A stretch of 64,000 nucleotides of DNA, from contig NZ_FIZX01000002.1 of NCBI RefSeq assembly GCF_900055185.1, forward strand, positions 1,244,586 through 1,308,585. Reading direction: 5' to 3'. The notes under the pieces were generated by a model. The model had not been told where the DNA came from, made no database searches, and saw nothing but the letters and a program-made list of their open reading frames with translations. The translations under genes and the position numbers were made by a program. Below are positions 54,673-63,703 of the stretch, one piece after another. Each line of letters starts with the position of its first letter. Position 1 is the stretch's first letter. Origin of the DNA: Grimontia celer (GTDB lineage Bacteria; Pseudomonadota; Gammaproteobacteria; Enterobacterales; Vibrionaceae).

Positions 54673-54708
54673 TAGGGTCTGTTGACCTTTGGTGGTCAAC
54701 AGGCCCTA
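54673..54708. mobile_element. Deleted copy of the 13.1-kb MITE-like element
   Basis: TAGGGTCTGTTGACCTTTGG followed by GGTCAACAGGCCCTA: the two ends of the element at 13118-13385, joined with nearly all the interior missing, forming a perfect-looking hairpin (stem of about 14 bp with one mismatch). It overlaps the stop codon of the GFA-family gene. Other sequence in 54392-54672 is A/T-rich, probably the bufA2 promoter region, with no gene. Confidence 0.5.
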
Positions 54709-55050
54709 GAAACTGGCACCATTGACGTATCGAACGGGAAGTTTTTCCAGTATGCCGTTGTCAGCCATACGCATATTGATAGCAACGATTTTGGCGGCAC
54801 ATTTAGGCGTGGTGACATAGTGAGTGATGCAACCACAAACCGGGCAGTGATGGAATTCGATATCCTCATCGCCCCAGCAGTAGGTTTGGGTAGGTGTCTC
54901 TCTTACCGAAACGCTAACTTCATCAGGCGCATAGTAAGACCATGCAGCTGCGTAGCGTCGGCAGGTTGAACAATTGCATTGGGTGACTTCTGTGGGTGGG
55001 TAATCTGCAGTCACTGATACATTGCCACAATGGCATTGGACTTCCATCAT
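54706..55050 (-). CDS. GFA-family (glutathione-dependent formaldehyde-activating enzyme-like) protein
   Basis: A 114-residue zinc-binding protein of the GFA/CENP-V fold: VQCHCGNVSVTA, VTQCNCSTCRRY, and HHCPVCGCITHY supply the zinc cysteines. Related proteins include S-(hydroxymethyl)glutathione synthase, though most members are uncharacterised. GGAAGAACTT precedes the ATG at 55050; an ATG at 55074 is less well placed. The stop codon lies within a deleted MITE-like element, but the VNGASF ending looks like a natural family C-terminus. Confidence 0.85.
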   Translation of the reverse strand: MMEVQCHCGNVSVTADYPPTEVTQCNCSTCRRYAAAWSYYAPDEVSVSVRETPTQTYCWGDEDIEFHHCPVCGCITHYVTTPKCAAKIVAINMRMADNGILEKLPVRYVNGASF

Positions 55051-55124
55051 AAGTTCTTCCAACTCTAATCCCATGCAAGCTTATAGGTTAGCGCCGTCAG
55101 AGGTTTTAGCGCGGAAGCAGGTGC

Positions 55125-55535
55125 TCATTTTTCACATAAGGACAGGTCAAATTGACTCAAATCTATTGGAGATAATGCTGAGGCCTGAAAATAGCCCCAA
55201 ATTGACAGCGCCAACACCACCACGGAAGGCAATATTTGGAACACTGAGAAAAGCTTCCCCTGAACACCAATTCTAATACGTGTGCGACGGAAGACCTTTG
55301 TACCTATTGGCGGGAATTGACCCTGCTTCCACCCTCTCACTCCAGACGGGATAAATAACATCGTGGGAATGGGTATCGATAAAGGTATTCCGACAAAAAC
55401 GAGATACCAAAAGTAGTTAACAAGTTGGATGCCAAAAATCGAATAGCAATGTGGGCGTTCAGCGAAGTTGTCTATCATCGGAAACAGCCAAAATTGCGCA
55501 GTCAGAAACAACAAAAAGCCGCCACAACCAATCAA
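55125..55535 (-). CDS. Hypothetical three-helix membrane protein
   Basis: A product of about 136 residues with three hydrophobic segments (about 5-22, 36-62 and 100-118). The only listed start is TTG 55535; the frame is open further upstream (..KREKLQRLLLIGCGG..) back to the stop region of the preceding gene without an ATG, so the start is uncertain or the 5' end is lost. No family recognised. Confidence 0.4.
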   Translation of the reverse strand: MIGCGGFLLFLTAQFWLFPMIDNFAERPHCYSIFGIQLVNYFWYLVFVGIPLSIPIPTMLFIPSGVRGWKQGQFPPIGTKVFRRTRIRIGVQGKLFSVFQILPSVVVLALSIWGYFQASALSPIDLSQFDLSLCEK

Positions 55536-55590
55536 AAGTAGTCGCTGCAGCTTTTCGCGTTTGGAAAATTCCGGAGCATGTTCGATGAGA

Positions 55591-56031
55591 TTATTGCCCG
55601 CTCAACAATCCGTTTAGTTTCTCTTGATCCAGATGCTCCGCATAGTTGGAAATGGTTGCCATGACTTCTGGATTGGTCATCAATTCCTGCATGGCAACTT
55701 TCCCGACAAACTCGAATGCCTGGTTCACCGCCAAAGGATTTTGGTTAAAGGCAACAACTAATTCTTCAGAGCAATCTTCAATCAACAGCCGGTTGACCAA
55801 ATCAGCCATCACTTTGTCAGAAACGTCACGGTCTTTATCTGTCACCTTTGCGAAAGGTGCCATTTCTGGGTGCGCCGCAATCGCGAAGTACACCCACTGT
55901 GCGAGCTGCTTGCGCTCTTTGCCATTCAACGAATCCACCATGCAAGTCGCAAACGCATCAACATTGGCTTTAGCTGGCATTGCCAACATCATCATTGCAC
56001 TCACTGCTGCTATCGCAATTTTCTTGAGCAT
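55591..56031 (-). CDS. Small periplasmic protein
   Basis: A 146-residue protein with a signal peptide (MLKKIAIAAVSAMMMLAMPAKA) and an all-helical mature part (VDAFATCMVDSLNGKERKQLAQWVYFAIAAHPEMAPFAKVTDKDRD; LVNRLLIEDCSEELVVAFNQNPLAVNQAFEFVG) with two cysteines. AAGGACGATTAAG precedes ATG 56031. It resembles hypothetical periplasmic proteins common in vibrios and shewanellas. Function unknown. Confidence 0.75.
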   Translation of the reverse strand: MLKKIAIAAVSAMMMLAMPAKANVDAFATCMVDSLNGKERKQLAQWVYFAIAAHPEMAPFAKVTDKDRDVSDKVMADLVNRLLIEDCSEELVVAFNQNPLAVNQAFEFVGKVAMQELMTNPEVMATISNYAEHLDQEKLNGLLSGQ

Positions 56032-56173
56032 CTTAATCGTCCTTGTTTGCATCAATTCAGACAATAGTGACGAAGTTTTCAACAACCTCCTACTGTTGAA
56101 AACCAAAATACACGCCAGCTCTCGTTTATATGTCCTGTTTACATTTCTTACCCGTACCAGGGTTTGGCATGCA

Positions 56174-57052
56174 TTAATCGTCGTTTAAAGACTTCCCTAA
56201 GGATTTAAGCCAGCGTTTAACCTCGGTCGCTTCGCTGCTTAATGGCTTATTGCTCTCATACAACAGCCCGTAGTAAGAACCGTCTTTGAAAAAACCCAAA
56301 GGGCTAACCAATCGCTGTTTTTTAAGCTCATTGATCGCTAATACTTTTGGACATATCGCCACACCCAAACCATTCACGGCCGATTCAACCATCAGAAAAT
56401 GGTGATCAAGAAAACGGTATTCACGAGGAGGTTTCGCGTCCGGGCAGAGAGCCAACCAGTCTCGCCATGCGTCTGGACGGGTTTTACTGGACAAGGCAAC
56501 GTAATCACCTTTTTCAAATAACTCACGCTGTTTTTCCGTCATCACGGGACCCATTTCTTCCTCAAACAACGGCTCGACCTTCCAACGCGGGTCAACACTG
56601 AAATCCATCCTTCGAAGCGCTAACGTGATGCCATCCCGCTTAAAGTCAAAATGCCCTCCGCCAACGGAAAGATTGATTTCAATATCTGGCCTAGAATCCT
56701 GAAACTGACTGAGATGAGGGATAAGCCAATGCATCGCGACCGAGCGCTCACAAGATAGCAACACAGGTGGTGAAGGGGTTGGTGTTCTGATTTCTTCTAG
56801 TGTGTCGGCCAGGTCTTCAAAGAACCCTTGCATCAATCCAAACAGTTTTTCCCCTTCAGAAGTTAGCTTTACGCCTCTTCCCACAGGCTCCAACAAACTC
56901 ACTCGGATGTCTTCTGAAAGCTTGCTGACGCGGCGACTGACCGCACCATGAGTGAGGGCCAAATCGTCTGCCGCGGCCCTGACAGAACCCAATCTGCCCA
57001 CTGCCTCAAAAGCTCGTAAGTCGTCCAAAGACGGGATATCTCTCCGTTTCAT
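56174..57052 (-). CDS. LysR-family regulator, GcvA-like
   Basis: A 292-residue regulator with the helix-turn-helix SLDDLRAFEAVGRLGSVRAAADDLALTHGAVSRRVSKLSEDI and a GcvA-type effector domain. AAGGAATGAC precedes the ATG. It is divergent from a three-gene acid-sugar operon, with a 25-bp perfect palindrome in between, so it very likely controls that operon and itself. Confidence 0.9.
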   Translation of the reverse strand: MKRRDIPSLDDLRAFEAVGRLGSVRAAADDLALTHGAVSRRVSKLSEDIRVSLLEPVGRGVKLTSEGEKLFGLMQGFFEDLADTLEEIRTPTPSPPVLLSCERSVAMHWLIPHLSQFQDSRPDIEINLSVGGGHFDFKRDGITLALRRMDFSVDPRWKVEPLFEEEMGPVMTEKQRELFEKGDYVALSSKTRPDAWRDWLALCPDAKPPREYRFLDHHFLMVESAVNGLGVAICPKVLAINELKKQRLVSPLGFFKDGSYYGLLYESNKPLSSEATEVKRWLKSLGKSLNDD

Positions 57053-57094
57053 GTCATTCCTTAACGCTTCGGGATCTCTTTTTCACTTTAGCAA

Positions 57095-57119
57095 TATTGG
57101 TGATTATAAATCACCAATA
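57095..57119. promoter_or_regulatory. 25-bp perfect palindrome, candidate LysR operator
   Basis: Arms TATTGGTGATT and AATCACCAATA (11 bp each) around ATA, centred in the 146-bp divergent region between the LysR gene and the kinase operon. Confidence 0.7.
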
Positions 57120-57198
57120 CTTGTCAGTTATTGTCGATATTCGTCTCTGCCGCATTGCCTTAGCATTTGACCATGGTTATAGCAGAGGTAAGAAGTAA

Positions 57199-58344
57199 AT
57201 GAAGATACGCATCATTGCTGATGACTTAACAAGCGCTGCAGATGCAGCTCTCCCTTTCTATGAAAAGGGAAAGCATTGCGAAGTGGTGCTTAATTATCAC
57301 CATAATTCAAATGCAGAAGTCGTCTCTATCGACACAAACTCTCGTAGCCTGACCGAACAGTTGGCTTATGAGATAACCAAACAGGCAGCTGGCACGGCGC
57401 GAGAAAATGAACTGGTCATCAAAACTATCGATTCCACTTTGCGTGGACATATCAAAGCGGAGATCCACGCCGCTTTTGATGCCAGTAGAAAACAGCATCT
57501 TGTTATTGCCCCCGCCTTTCCGGACGCTGGGCGCGTAACCAGAGCTGGCGTTCAGTACGTTAATGGCATTCCTGTTGCTGAATCCAATTACGGGCTAGAT
57601 CTACTTCACCCAGCGCTTACGTCGTCGATTGTTGAACTCGTTTCCGCAGATATTGGCAATATCGCGGTATTGGCGGGTGACGCATCTTCTGAGGCCGTTA
57701 ATGAGGCATTGACGAACAACAAGGTGCTCATTCTGGATGCCAACTCTCAATCTGCACTGGATTTGTTGGTCAGCCGTTTCCCTAACCCAGAAAAGATGCT
57801 TTGGGTCGGCTCGCCAGGCTTGGCTCAAGCGCTGGCCGTAAGGTTTGAGAGTCAACCCTCTGAGAGTTCGTTTCCCCTTAAGGCTTCCAAGTTGTTAGTA
57901 GTGATAGGCAGTGCAAACGAAGTTAGCCACCAGCAAAAGGCACAGCTTGAATGCACATCCATTGGCTTAGAAGAACAGAATTTCCACACACATGATCTCG
58001 CTATGCTCGCCACACCATCAACAAGAAACGCGGATCCAAATCAGGTGTTACACACACTAGCAAACAAAGCGGCTCGTCTTATTTCTATCGCATGCTATGA
58101 CGGGCTAATTGCAACGGGTGGTGAGACTTCCCGTGCGATTTTGGATCGCATTGGCGTGACCGCTATGACGCTGTGTCACCAGTTGGAGAAAGGCTTTCCG
58201 GTTTGCCACGCTGTTCTACCCCATTCAGAAACACCTTTTCTTATTGGCATAAAAGCAGGGGGATTTGGCAAGCCAGATTCCCTGAAAAATGCCATTCATC
58301 AATTCGGATTCAAGCACACAGGAGAACGTCATGTTAGCGAATGA
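57199..58344 (+). CDS. DUF1537 four-carbon acid sugar kinase (DtnK/OtnK-like)
   Basis: A 381-residue kinase. The N-terminal domain has RIIADDLTSAADAALPF and VIKTIDSTLRGHIKAEI, with AFPDAGRVTRAGVQYVNGIPVAES. The C-terminal nucleotide-binding domain has WVGSPGLAQAL (about 204) and LIATGGETSRAIL (about 305). The family phosphorylates D-threonate, D-erythronate or L-threonate at C4. Coupling to a PdxA2-type dehydrogenase favours D-threonate or a related acid (family knowledge); the exact substrate is not proven. AGAGG precedes the ATG. Confidence 0.88.
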   Translation: MKIRIIADDLTSAADAALPFYEKGKHCEVVLNYHHNSNAEVVSIDTNSRSLTEQLAYEITKQAAGTARENELVIKTIDSTLRGHIKAEIHAAFDASRKQHLVIAPAFPDAGRVTRAGVQYVNGIPVAESNYGLDLLHPALTSSIVELVSADIGNIAVLAGDASSEAVNEALTNNKVLILDANSQSALDLLVSRFPNPEKMLWVGSPGLAQALAVRFESQPSESSFPLKASKLLVVIGSANEVSHQQKAQLECTSIGLEEQNFHTHDLAMLATPSTRNADPNQVLHTLANKAARLISIACYDGLIATGGETSRAILDRIGVTAMTLCHQLEKGFPVCHAVLPHSETPFLIGIKAGGFGKPDSLKNAIHQFGFKHTGERHVSE

Positions 58345-59359
58345 AAAACCGATTGCTATTACCATGGGCGATCCTTCCGGCATCGGGCCAGAAATCATTC
58401 TGAAAGCCCTGAACAGCGCTGAACCATTGCCTAGTTGCGTGGTGATCGGAGACCTGACCGTCATCGAGTCGGCATTGGCCATTTACCAGCCTCAAATGAA
58501 GCTAAATGTAGTCGCTCACCCTCGTGAGGTTCGACATCAACAAGGCATTGTGAACCTGCTGGTCAGTAGTCAACTCGACAAACACCCGCGCGTAGGCCAG
58601 GTACAAGGCGACAGCGGAAAAGTAGCCTTTAAAGCCATTTTGAAAGCCATCGAGTTAGCAAAAAATGGCGAAGTTGCTGCTGTGGTAACAGCGCCCATCA
58701 ACAAAGAATCGTTGAATCTTGCCAAGGTGCCTTACCCCGGTCATACCGAGATCTTTGCAGATTATGGCGGAGCAGATGATGTGGCCATGATGCTGTTAAA
58801 TGAGAGCATCAAAACCGTGCTCGTTACTGTGCATTGTTCCTTGCGAAATGCCATCGAGCAGGCTGATTTCAACGCGCAATGCCGTGCGATTGAACTGGCT
58901 CATAACGCCTGTATTCAGTTTGGTATTCCGGCTCCTCGCATTGCGGTCGCAGGTCTAAACCCGCACGCGGGAGAAAACGGGCTTTTCGGTGATGAGGAGA
59001 AGAATATCATCACTCCCGCTATCGAATACGCAAAGGGCAAAGGCATCAATGTCTCTGGTCCTTGGCCCGGAGACACTGTGTTTATGCAGGCCAGAGAAGG
59101 AAGATTCGATATCGTCGTCGCCCAATATCACGATCAGGGACTCATACCGGTGAAGTACATGGGGCTAGATGAAGGCGTGAACGTCACGCTCGGATTACCC
59201 TTTATCCGCACCAGCCCAGACCACGGAACAGGGTTCGACATTGCAGGTAAAGGTATCGCCTCCCCCTCCAGCCTATTGGCATCTATCCGATGCGCCCATC
59301 AACTATCACAAAACAGAGATACACTGAACCAACTAGAGGAGAGCCATCATGAGTTTTGA
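58331..59359 (+). CDS. pdxA2: PdxA2-type 4-phospho-acid-sugar dehydrogenase
   Basis: A 342-residue NAD-dependent dehydrogenase of the PdxA family: PIAITMGDPSGIGPEI near the N-terminus, YPGHTEIFADYGGADDVAMML (metal-ligand His near 137), and the YHDQGLIPVKYM motif near 266. In acid-sugar pathways PdxA2 oxidises the 4-phosphate made by the DUF1537 kinase, with decarboxylation, giving dihydroxyacetone phosphate. An upstream ATG (58289) is in the kinase gene; ATG 58331 follows GGAGAACGTC. It overlaps the kinase gene by 14 and the next gene by 11 bases. Biosynthetic PdxA for vitamin B6 is less likely given the operon. Confidence 0.9.
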   Translation: MLANEKPIAITMGDPSGIGPEIILKALNSAEPLPSCVVIGDLTVIESALAIYQPQMKLNVVAHPREVRHQQGIVNLLVSSQLDKHPRVGQVQGDSGKVAFKAILKAIELAKNGEVAAVVTAPINKESLNLAKVPYPGHTEIFADYGGADDVAMMLLNESIKTVLVTVHCSLRNAIEQADFNAQCRAIELAHNACIQFGIPAPRIAVAGLNPHAGENGLFGDEEKNIITPAIEYAKGKGINVSGPWPGDTVFMQAREGRFDIVVAQYHDQGLIPVKYMGLDEGVNVTLGLPFIRTSPDHGTGFDIAGKGIASPSSLLASIRCAHQLSQNRDTLNQLEESHHEF

Positions 59360-60050
59360 TTTTATCTTTATGCTGACAGAGAACGACAAAACCATCTCTG
59401 ACGCTCGTGAGAGAGTTAAAGAGGTGATTGATGGCGGGGCGATACATATTGGCTTCAAAGATGTCGGTTTGCCTCTTGAAGAGCTGCAGTTGCTGGCTGA
59501 GGACATTCGTCAGGCAGGAGCGTTTGTCTATCTGGAAGTGGTGAGTTTGGATCAGGAAAGTGAAATCCGATCAGCGAAAGCGGCGATGACCTTGAATGTC
59601 GATTATCTGCTTGGTGGAACCAGGCCGGAACTGGTCGCTCCATTGGTGAGAAACCACCCCCTTAAGTACTACCCTTTTGCAGGAGAAATACAAGGACATC
59701 CAAGTATCCTAAGCGGCAGTGTCGATAGCATTGCCCAGCATGCAGAAGAGATTTCAGCGATCGATGGGGTCGACGGACTAGATTTGCTCGCATACCGTTT
59801 TTCAGGAGATGTACCCGAGTTAATGCGCAGAGTATGTGAAGCATCATCAAAGCCGGTCATCATGGCGGGGAGTATTGGTAACCAAGAACGAATTGAGGCG
59901 GTATACCAATCAGGTGCCTCAGGCTTCACAGTGGGTACGGCGGCCTTTGCTGGTGCATTTCGATCAGAGAAGCCGGGCTTGCAGGGTCAGGTCAGCGCCA
60001 TCTCCAAGGCATGTCTGGAAGTTCAGCAATCCCCTAGACCGACTGGATAG
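59349..60050 (+). CDS. Uncharacterised TIM-barrel protein of the acid-sugar operon
   Basis: A 233-residue protein with a (beta/alpha)8 pattern. The C-terminal phosphate-binding strands read PVIMAGSIGNQERIEAVYQSGASGFTVGTAAF, as in HisA/ThiE/MfnB-like barrels, and a central HPSILSGSVDSIAQHAEEIS segment follows a lysine-containing PLKYYPFAG strand. It is coupled to pdxA2 (11-base overlap, GAGGAGAGCC before the ATG), so it probably acts on a phosphorylated sugar intermediate as an isomerase or aldolase (inference). I do not recognise a named family. Confidence 0.75.
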   Translation: MSFDFIFMLTENDKTISDARERVKEVIDGGAIHIGFKDVGLPLEELQLLAEDIRQAGAFVYLEVVSLDQESEIRSAKAAMTLNVDYLLGGTRPELVAPLVRNHPLKYYPFAGEIQGHPSILSGSVDSIAQHAEEISAIDGVDGLDLLAYRFSGDVPELMRRVCEASSKPVIMAGSIGNQERIEAVYQSGASGFTVGTAAFAGAFRSEKPGLQGQVSAISKACLEVQQSPRPTG

Positions 60051-60075
60051 CGACAGGGGAAAATTATTGATACTA

Positions 60076-60100
60076 ACAAGCCTGCTTGATGCAGGCTTGT
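60076..60100 (+). terminator. Terminator-like hairpin after the acid-sugar operon
   Basis: Ten-base perfect stem ACAAGCCTGC / GCAGGCTTGT, loop TTGAT, followed by CAGCTTTATT; lies between convergent genes. Confidence 0.65.
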
Positions 60101-60117
60101 CAGCTTTATTGACTGGT

Positions 60118-61716
60118 TTAGGTCTTAAACTGCATTGTAAGCTTAGACAGCTCGCTCGACTGACTACTTAACTGACCACTGACATGACTGGTGGTGTTGA
60201 TGGCATCAGTCAATGACTGGCTTCCGCGTTTCAACTCCCTTCTTCGCTCTGTCAGTTGCTCTATCTCGCGGTGCTGGGAAGTCAGCGCCACGCCGGCTTC
60301 TGCACTGAGTTGTTCCAAGCCTTCAAACGTGCGGTGCATTTCACTGAGATATTGTTGAAGCTGCACACTCGCCTGCTGGTTGTTTTCACTCGCCACCTTC
60401 GTCTCACTCAGTAGTGAGCTTGCAGCTTCAACCTGTGAAATCAGATCGTTAATCCAGTTCCGAATATCACCCGTCGATTCAGACGTACGTTTCGACAAAC
60501 TACGAACTTCGTCTGCGACAACAGCAAACCCTCTGCCCTGCTCGCCAGCACGTGCGGCTTCAATAGCCGCATTGAGCGCCAACAGGTTGGTTTGTTCAGC
60601 AATGGACTCAATCACATCAGTTACCCCAGAGATTTTTTCGCTGGTGGCTCTCAGAGTTTCCATCGTGATTGCCACTTTGCCAACAGAATCAACACTGTAG
60701 GTAATCGACTTCTCTGTCGCGGTCATCTGCGCCTGAAGATCACCATTGTCTTTGGCCATTTTGCCGATACATTCACGCGTGTTGTTAACTGCCGACACGA
60801 TGTCTGAGGTCGCCGTTTCCATAACTGTCAAAGACTGAGCCACTTCATTGATTTGTGACTGAGTATCTTTGTTAATATCCGAGACTCTATGACTTTGGCC
60901 GTCAAGCGTACCGGATTGCTCATCCAGCTCCCCGGTTCTGGTGTGAATGTGCGTGACGAAATGATTGAACTTCTCCAGCAAATTATTGGATGCTCGGACA
61001 ATGGCTGACACTTCATCTTTGTAATGGTCTTCAAGACGTACAGTGAGATCAGATTCCGTATCAATATTGGTCAGCGCCGTGGAAATCCTATTCATACGAA
61101 TGATGACGGTGTGGTGCAGCCACAGCATCAGGATCACGGCGACAATGGTCGCTATACCGATTGCAGCCATGATGAACATCGACTGCTGCTGTAAAAAGGC
61201 GATCAGTCCACCTGCAGATATATTTGCATATTCGCGCCGCTCCGCCAGCTTTTCACTTATCGCGGCTAACATTGGGTCTACAGCGGGATACAAATCAAAG
61301 TCGACCACTCGCCCAGCGTCGTAGAAGCTTTTGTCTTTAATCGCGCGGGATAACTTAGTGACATAAGCATCAACTTTCTCTTTGTTTTCCTCGTTGGCGT
61401 GAACCCATTCACTGAGAGAAGGATGCTGATAGAGCTGCTCCCAGCTCGCTTGGTAATTTGCTTGGAAGTTCTCAAACTGCGGTGTGATTTCGCCCCAGAA
61501 CAGGAGCTGAGCTTTAATCTTTTGAGAAAGGGTTGAGAGGTCTCGATGATCCCTTTCCAGCGCCATGAGGGCCCATACTTCAGGGAGCTGTTCGTTCACG
61601 TATTCCGAATACGCCTCAGTCGAACGGGATGAAATCCACAGCGCCAAACTGCCAAGTCCTATCGTTGACGCGAGAAAAAGTGTGAATGCAACCAGCAATC
61701 GCTGACGTACGCTCAT
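60118..61716 (-). CDS. Methyl-accepting chemotaxis protein
   Basis: A 532-residue chemoreceptor. TM1 (about residues 5-28) is followed by a four-helix-bundle-type periplasmic sensor domain of about 155 residues, TM2 (about 180-203), a HAMP domain ([22 protein letters not shown]) and a long methyl-accepting coiled coil with the hairpin tip [49 protein letters not shown] precedes ATG 61716; the longer start at 61731 is less likely. No CheW-binding pentapeptide (NWETF-type) is seen at the C-terminus. Ligand unknown. Confidence 0.93.
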   Translation of the reverse strand: MSVRQRLLVAFTLFLASTIGLGSLALWISSRSTEAYSEYVNEQLPEVWALMALERDHRDLSTLSQKIKAQLLFWGEITPQFENFQANYQASWEQLYQHPSLSEWVHANEENKEKVDAYVTKLSRAIKDKSFYDAGRVVDFDLYPAVDPMLAAISEKLAERREYANISAGGLIAFLQQQSMFIMAAIGIATIVAVILMLWLHHTVIIRMNRISTALTNIDTESDLTVRLEDHYKDEVSAIVRASNNLLEKFNHFVTHIHTRTGELDEQSGTLDGQSHRVSDINKDTQSQINEVAQSLTVMETATSDIVSAVNNTRECIGKMAKDNGDLQAQMTATEKSITYSVDSVGKVAITMETLRATSEKISGVTDVIESIAEQTNLLALNAAIEAARAGEQGRGFAVVADEVRSLSKRTSESTGDIRNWINDLISQVEAASSLLSETKVASENNQQASVQLQQYLSEMHRTFEGLEQLSAEAGVALTSQHREIEQLTERRRELKRGSQSLTDAINTTSHVSGQLSSQSSELSKLTMQFKT

Positions 61717-61863
61717 AGTGTTTCCTATCACCTACCTACTTCATTTGTGGGTAAGCCTAGTAGCGCCACATTTCACATTGGTTACAAAATTATCACTAGT
61801 GAGATTTACGGATTGCCATGCGATATGAATCACATTTTCTCTTTGGAGATGTATCGCATAGAA

Positions 61864-61889
61864 AGAAAAGCGCTCACAGGCGCTTTTCT
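61864..61889 (-). terminator. Rho-independent terminator after the GNAT gene
   Basis: Ten-base perfect stem AGAAAAGCGC / GCGCTTTTCT with a 6-base loop, 3 bp past the stop codon at 61892; the minus strand continues TTCTATG. Confidence 0.75.
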
Positions 61890-61891
61890 GG

Positions 61892-62428
61892 TTACCAAAG
61901 TTCTGGGTTATTCAGTGCTGAAACACAGCCAGATTGTCCCGGAATAGCTTCCAATGATTCGTCATTCAACGATTGCCCCAACCACCCTTCAGGGAAGCTT
62001 AACGGAAGCGGTGCTTTGATTATGTTTTCGCTGATTTGTGCAAAACCTACCTTGCTGTAGAAGTTAGGGTCGCCGTAGGTCACTGCAATATCAACACCTT
62101 CAGATTTCAGCACTGCCAATGCATGGTTGATCAGCCCCTGCCCAATACCCTTCCCCTGCACTTCTGTACTCACGGCCATTGGTGAAAGCAGTTTGGCTGT
62201 TTTGTCGTCTTCCAACGAGAGCGTTGAGAACATCACGCCACCCACAATTTTCTCTCCGTCTTTGGCAATGAATACCTGTAAATCTTCCTTAGGCGTGGTT
62301 TCCATCATTTCGCGGGCAAATGCGCCAATCACTTTTCCTTCTGCCTCACCTTCAGAATTAGCAAATGTCGTTTGGAACAACTCGATAATCCCTTCGATAT
62401 CGGTCTTTTGGTATGTGGTGTAATTCAT
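61892..62428 (-). CDS. GNAT-family N-acetyltransferase
   Basis: A 178-residue acetyltransferase resembling the YhbS group: YTTYQKTDIEGIIELFQTTFANSEGE at the start, LSPMAVSTEVQGKGIGQGLINHAL as acetyl-CoA motif A, and the YGDPNFYSKVGFAQISENI segment typical of YhbS. It begins 3 bp after the end of the upstream MerR-methyltransferase gene, so the two are probably co-transcribed. Substrate unknown. Confidence 0.88.
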   Translation of the reverse strand: MNYTTYQKTDIEGIIELFQTTFANSEGEAEGKVIGAFAREMMETTPKEDLQVFIAKDGEKIVGGVMFSTLSLEDDKTAKLLSPMAVSTEVQGKGIGQGLINHALAVLKSEGVDIAVTYGDPNFYSKVGFAQISENIIKAPLPLSFPEGWLGQSLNDESLEAIPGQSGCVSALNNPELW

Positions 62429-62431
62429 GTT

Positions 62432-63616
62432 TCATTTTCCTAAAAGGTCTTTCTTCTTAAGCACAAAGACCTGATAACTAAACTCGTTCAAATATCGGTT
62501 GTAGATGTTCAGTTCAGTCTGAATATCCTTAAGCGCCGCTGATTCCGGCATGTCTGCTTTCAGTGCATTTACTCTTTCTTCCAATGGCTTGAAGTAGTTT
62601 TCCCAAGCTTCTGGTGCAAGGGTAAAACTCTCCAATACTTCGTAACCCCCTGCTTTTGCTTGGGCTTCACGCTGGGCAATTGTGTCGATATCCGGGTATT
62701 CCCGTAGCCAGAATATTTCGGTTTCTTCACTTGGTGTTTCTGTCAGCCAGACCAAATCACTTAACACCAAAACACCGTCATTCTTGAGTACTTTGCGCCA
62801 CTGTTTGAGCGCATTTTCTACCCCCATGATGTAGGCGCAACCTTCCGCCCAAATCAGCTCGAAGCTTTCTGGAGAGAAAGGCAATTCGGTCATGCTGGCG
62901 TTAACGGTTGTAATGCGATCTGAAAAACCTAGCTCTGCTGCACGTTCATTCAAGCGGTTGAGCGCAGAAGGTTCATTGTCCAGCGCTGTAATCGCTGCGT
63001 CGGTATGTTTTGCCAACACAGTCGTCGCAATGCCTTTGCCACAGCCAATTTCAAGCAATGTTTTCGGCGAAGTCTTCACACTACTGAGCGCGCGAAGTGT
63101 TTCCTCTTCCGAACCCGGACCCCAACGATCCAACGTTTCGAAAACACGCATAAAGTCGGCCATATAGCGATCATGTTCATTCATGTCTTTTGATAACCAT
63201 TTCAAGTGCAGCGCCTCTTTTTCACTGAAGCCCTGCTTTATTAACCACTCGAGATGCGCGTCTGGCGCTATTTTGTCGACAGACTCATGCCAGGCTTTTA
63301 AGTCCCCTTCACCCAGCAGTGCTGCTAACAATTGTCGCGATTGTTGTTTGTGCGCGATCTCTTCATCTAACTGTTGCAGACGGTTCTGCAGCAGCTCACG
63401 ATCGACCTTGGCATTCAGGCATGCTTTGCATTCCTTTAGCGTTAAACCACCAGCCTGAAGCTTCTGGATCAGGCGGACGCGTTGAACATCTTTGTCACTG
63501 TAAACGCGGTAACTGTTTTCCAGACGTTTACCCTGAATCAGTCCCTGCTTTTCGTAATAAAGCAGCGCCGTGCGGGATAATCCAACCAAATCCGCCAGCT
63601 CGGAAATACGGTACAT
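62432..63616 (-). CDS. MerR-family regulator fused to a SAM-dependent methyltransferase
   Basis: A 394-residue two-part protein. Residues 1-70 are a MerR winged helix (MYRISELADLVGLSRTALLYYEKQGLIQGKRLENSYRVYS), followed by a dimerisation coiled coil (about 75-110). Residues about 170-300 form a class I methyltransferase with motif I LLEIGCGKGIATTVLA (about 185) and LELIWAEGCAYIMG, and a C-terminal extension follows. Such fusions may sense and methylate the same compound. AGGAGG precedes the ATG. It precedes a GNAT gene by 3 bp. Confidence 0.87.
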   Translation of the reverse strand: MYRISELADLVGLSRTALLYYEKQGLIQGKRLENSYRVYSDKDVQRVRLIQKLQAGGLTLKECKACLNAKVDRELLQNRLQQLDEEIAHKQQSRQLLAALLGEGDLKAWHESVDKIAPDAHLEWLIKQGFSEKEALHLKWLSKDMNEHDRYMADFMRVFETLDRWGPGSEEETLRALSSVKTSPKTLLEIGCGKGIATTVLAKHTDAAITALDNEPSALNRLNERAAELGFSDRITTVNASMTELPFSPESFELIWAEGCAYIMGVENALKQWRKVLKNDGVLVLSDLVWLTETPSEETEIFWLREYPDIDTIAQREAQAKAGGYEVLESFTLAPEAWENYFKPLEERVNALKADMPESAALKDIQTELNIYNRYLNEFSYQVFVLKKKDLLGK

Positions 63617-63645
63617 GCTCGCCTCCTATGCCCATCAATGTCGCC

Positions 63646-63676
63646 ACCTTAAACTATAAAGCTGTAGACAGGTCAA
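63646..63676 (-). promoter_or_regulatory. Candidate MerR-type promoter/operator
   Basis: On the minus strand TTGACC (63676-63671) begins an ACCT-N20-AGGT dyad with a long, 19-bp-type spacer, the layout used by MerR-family activators. It lies 30 bp upstream of the MerR-methyltransferase ATG, consistent with autoregulation. Confidence 0.4.
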
Positions 63677-63703
63677 TAAGATTTCTTTGGGAGAAAAAGA
63701 AAA

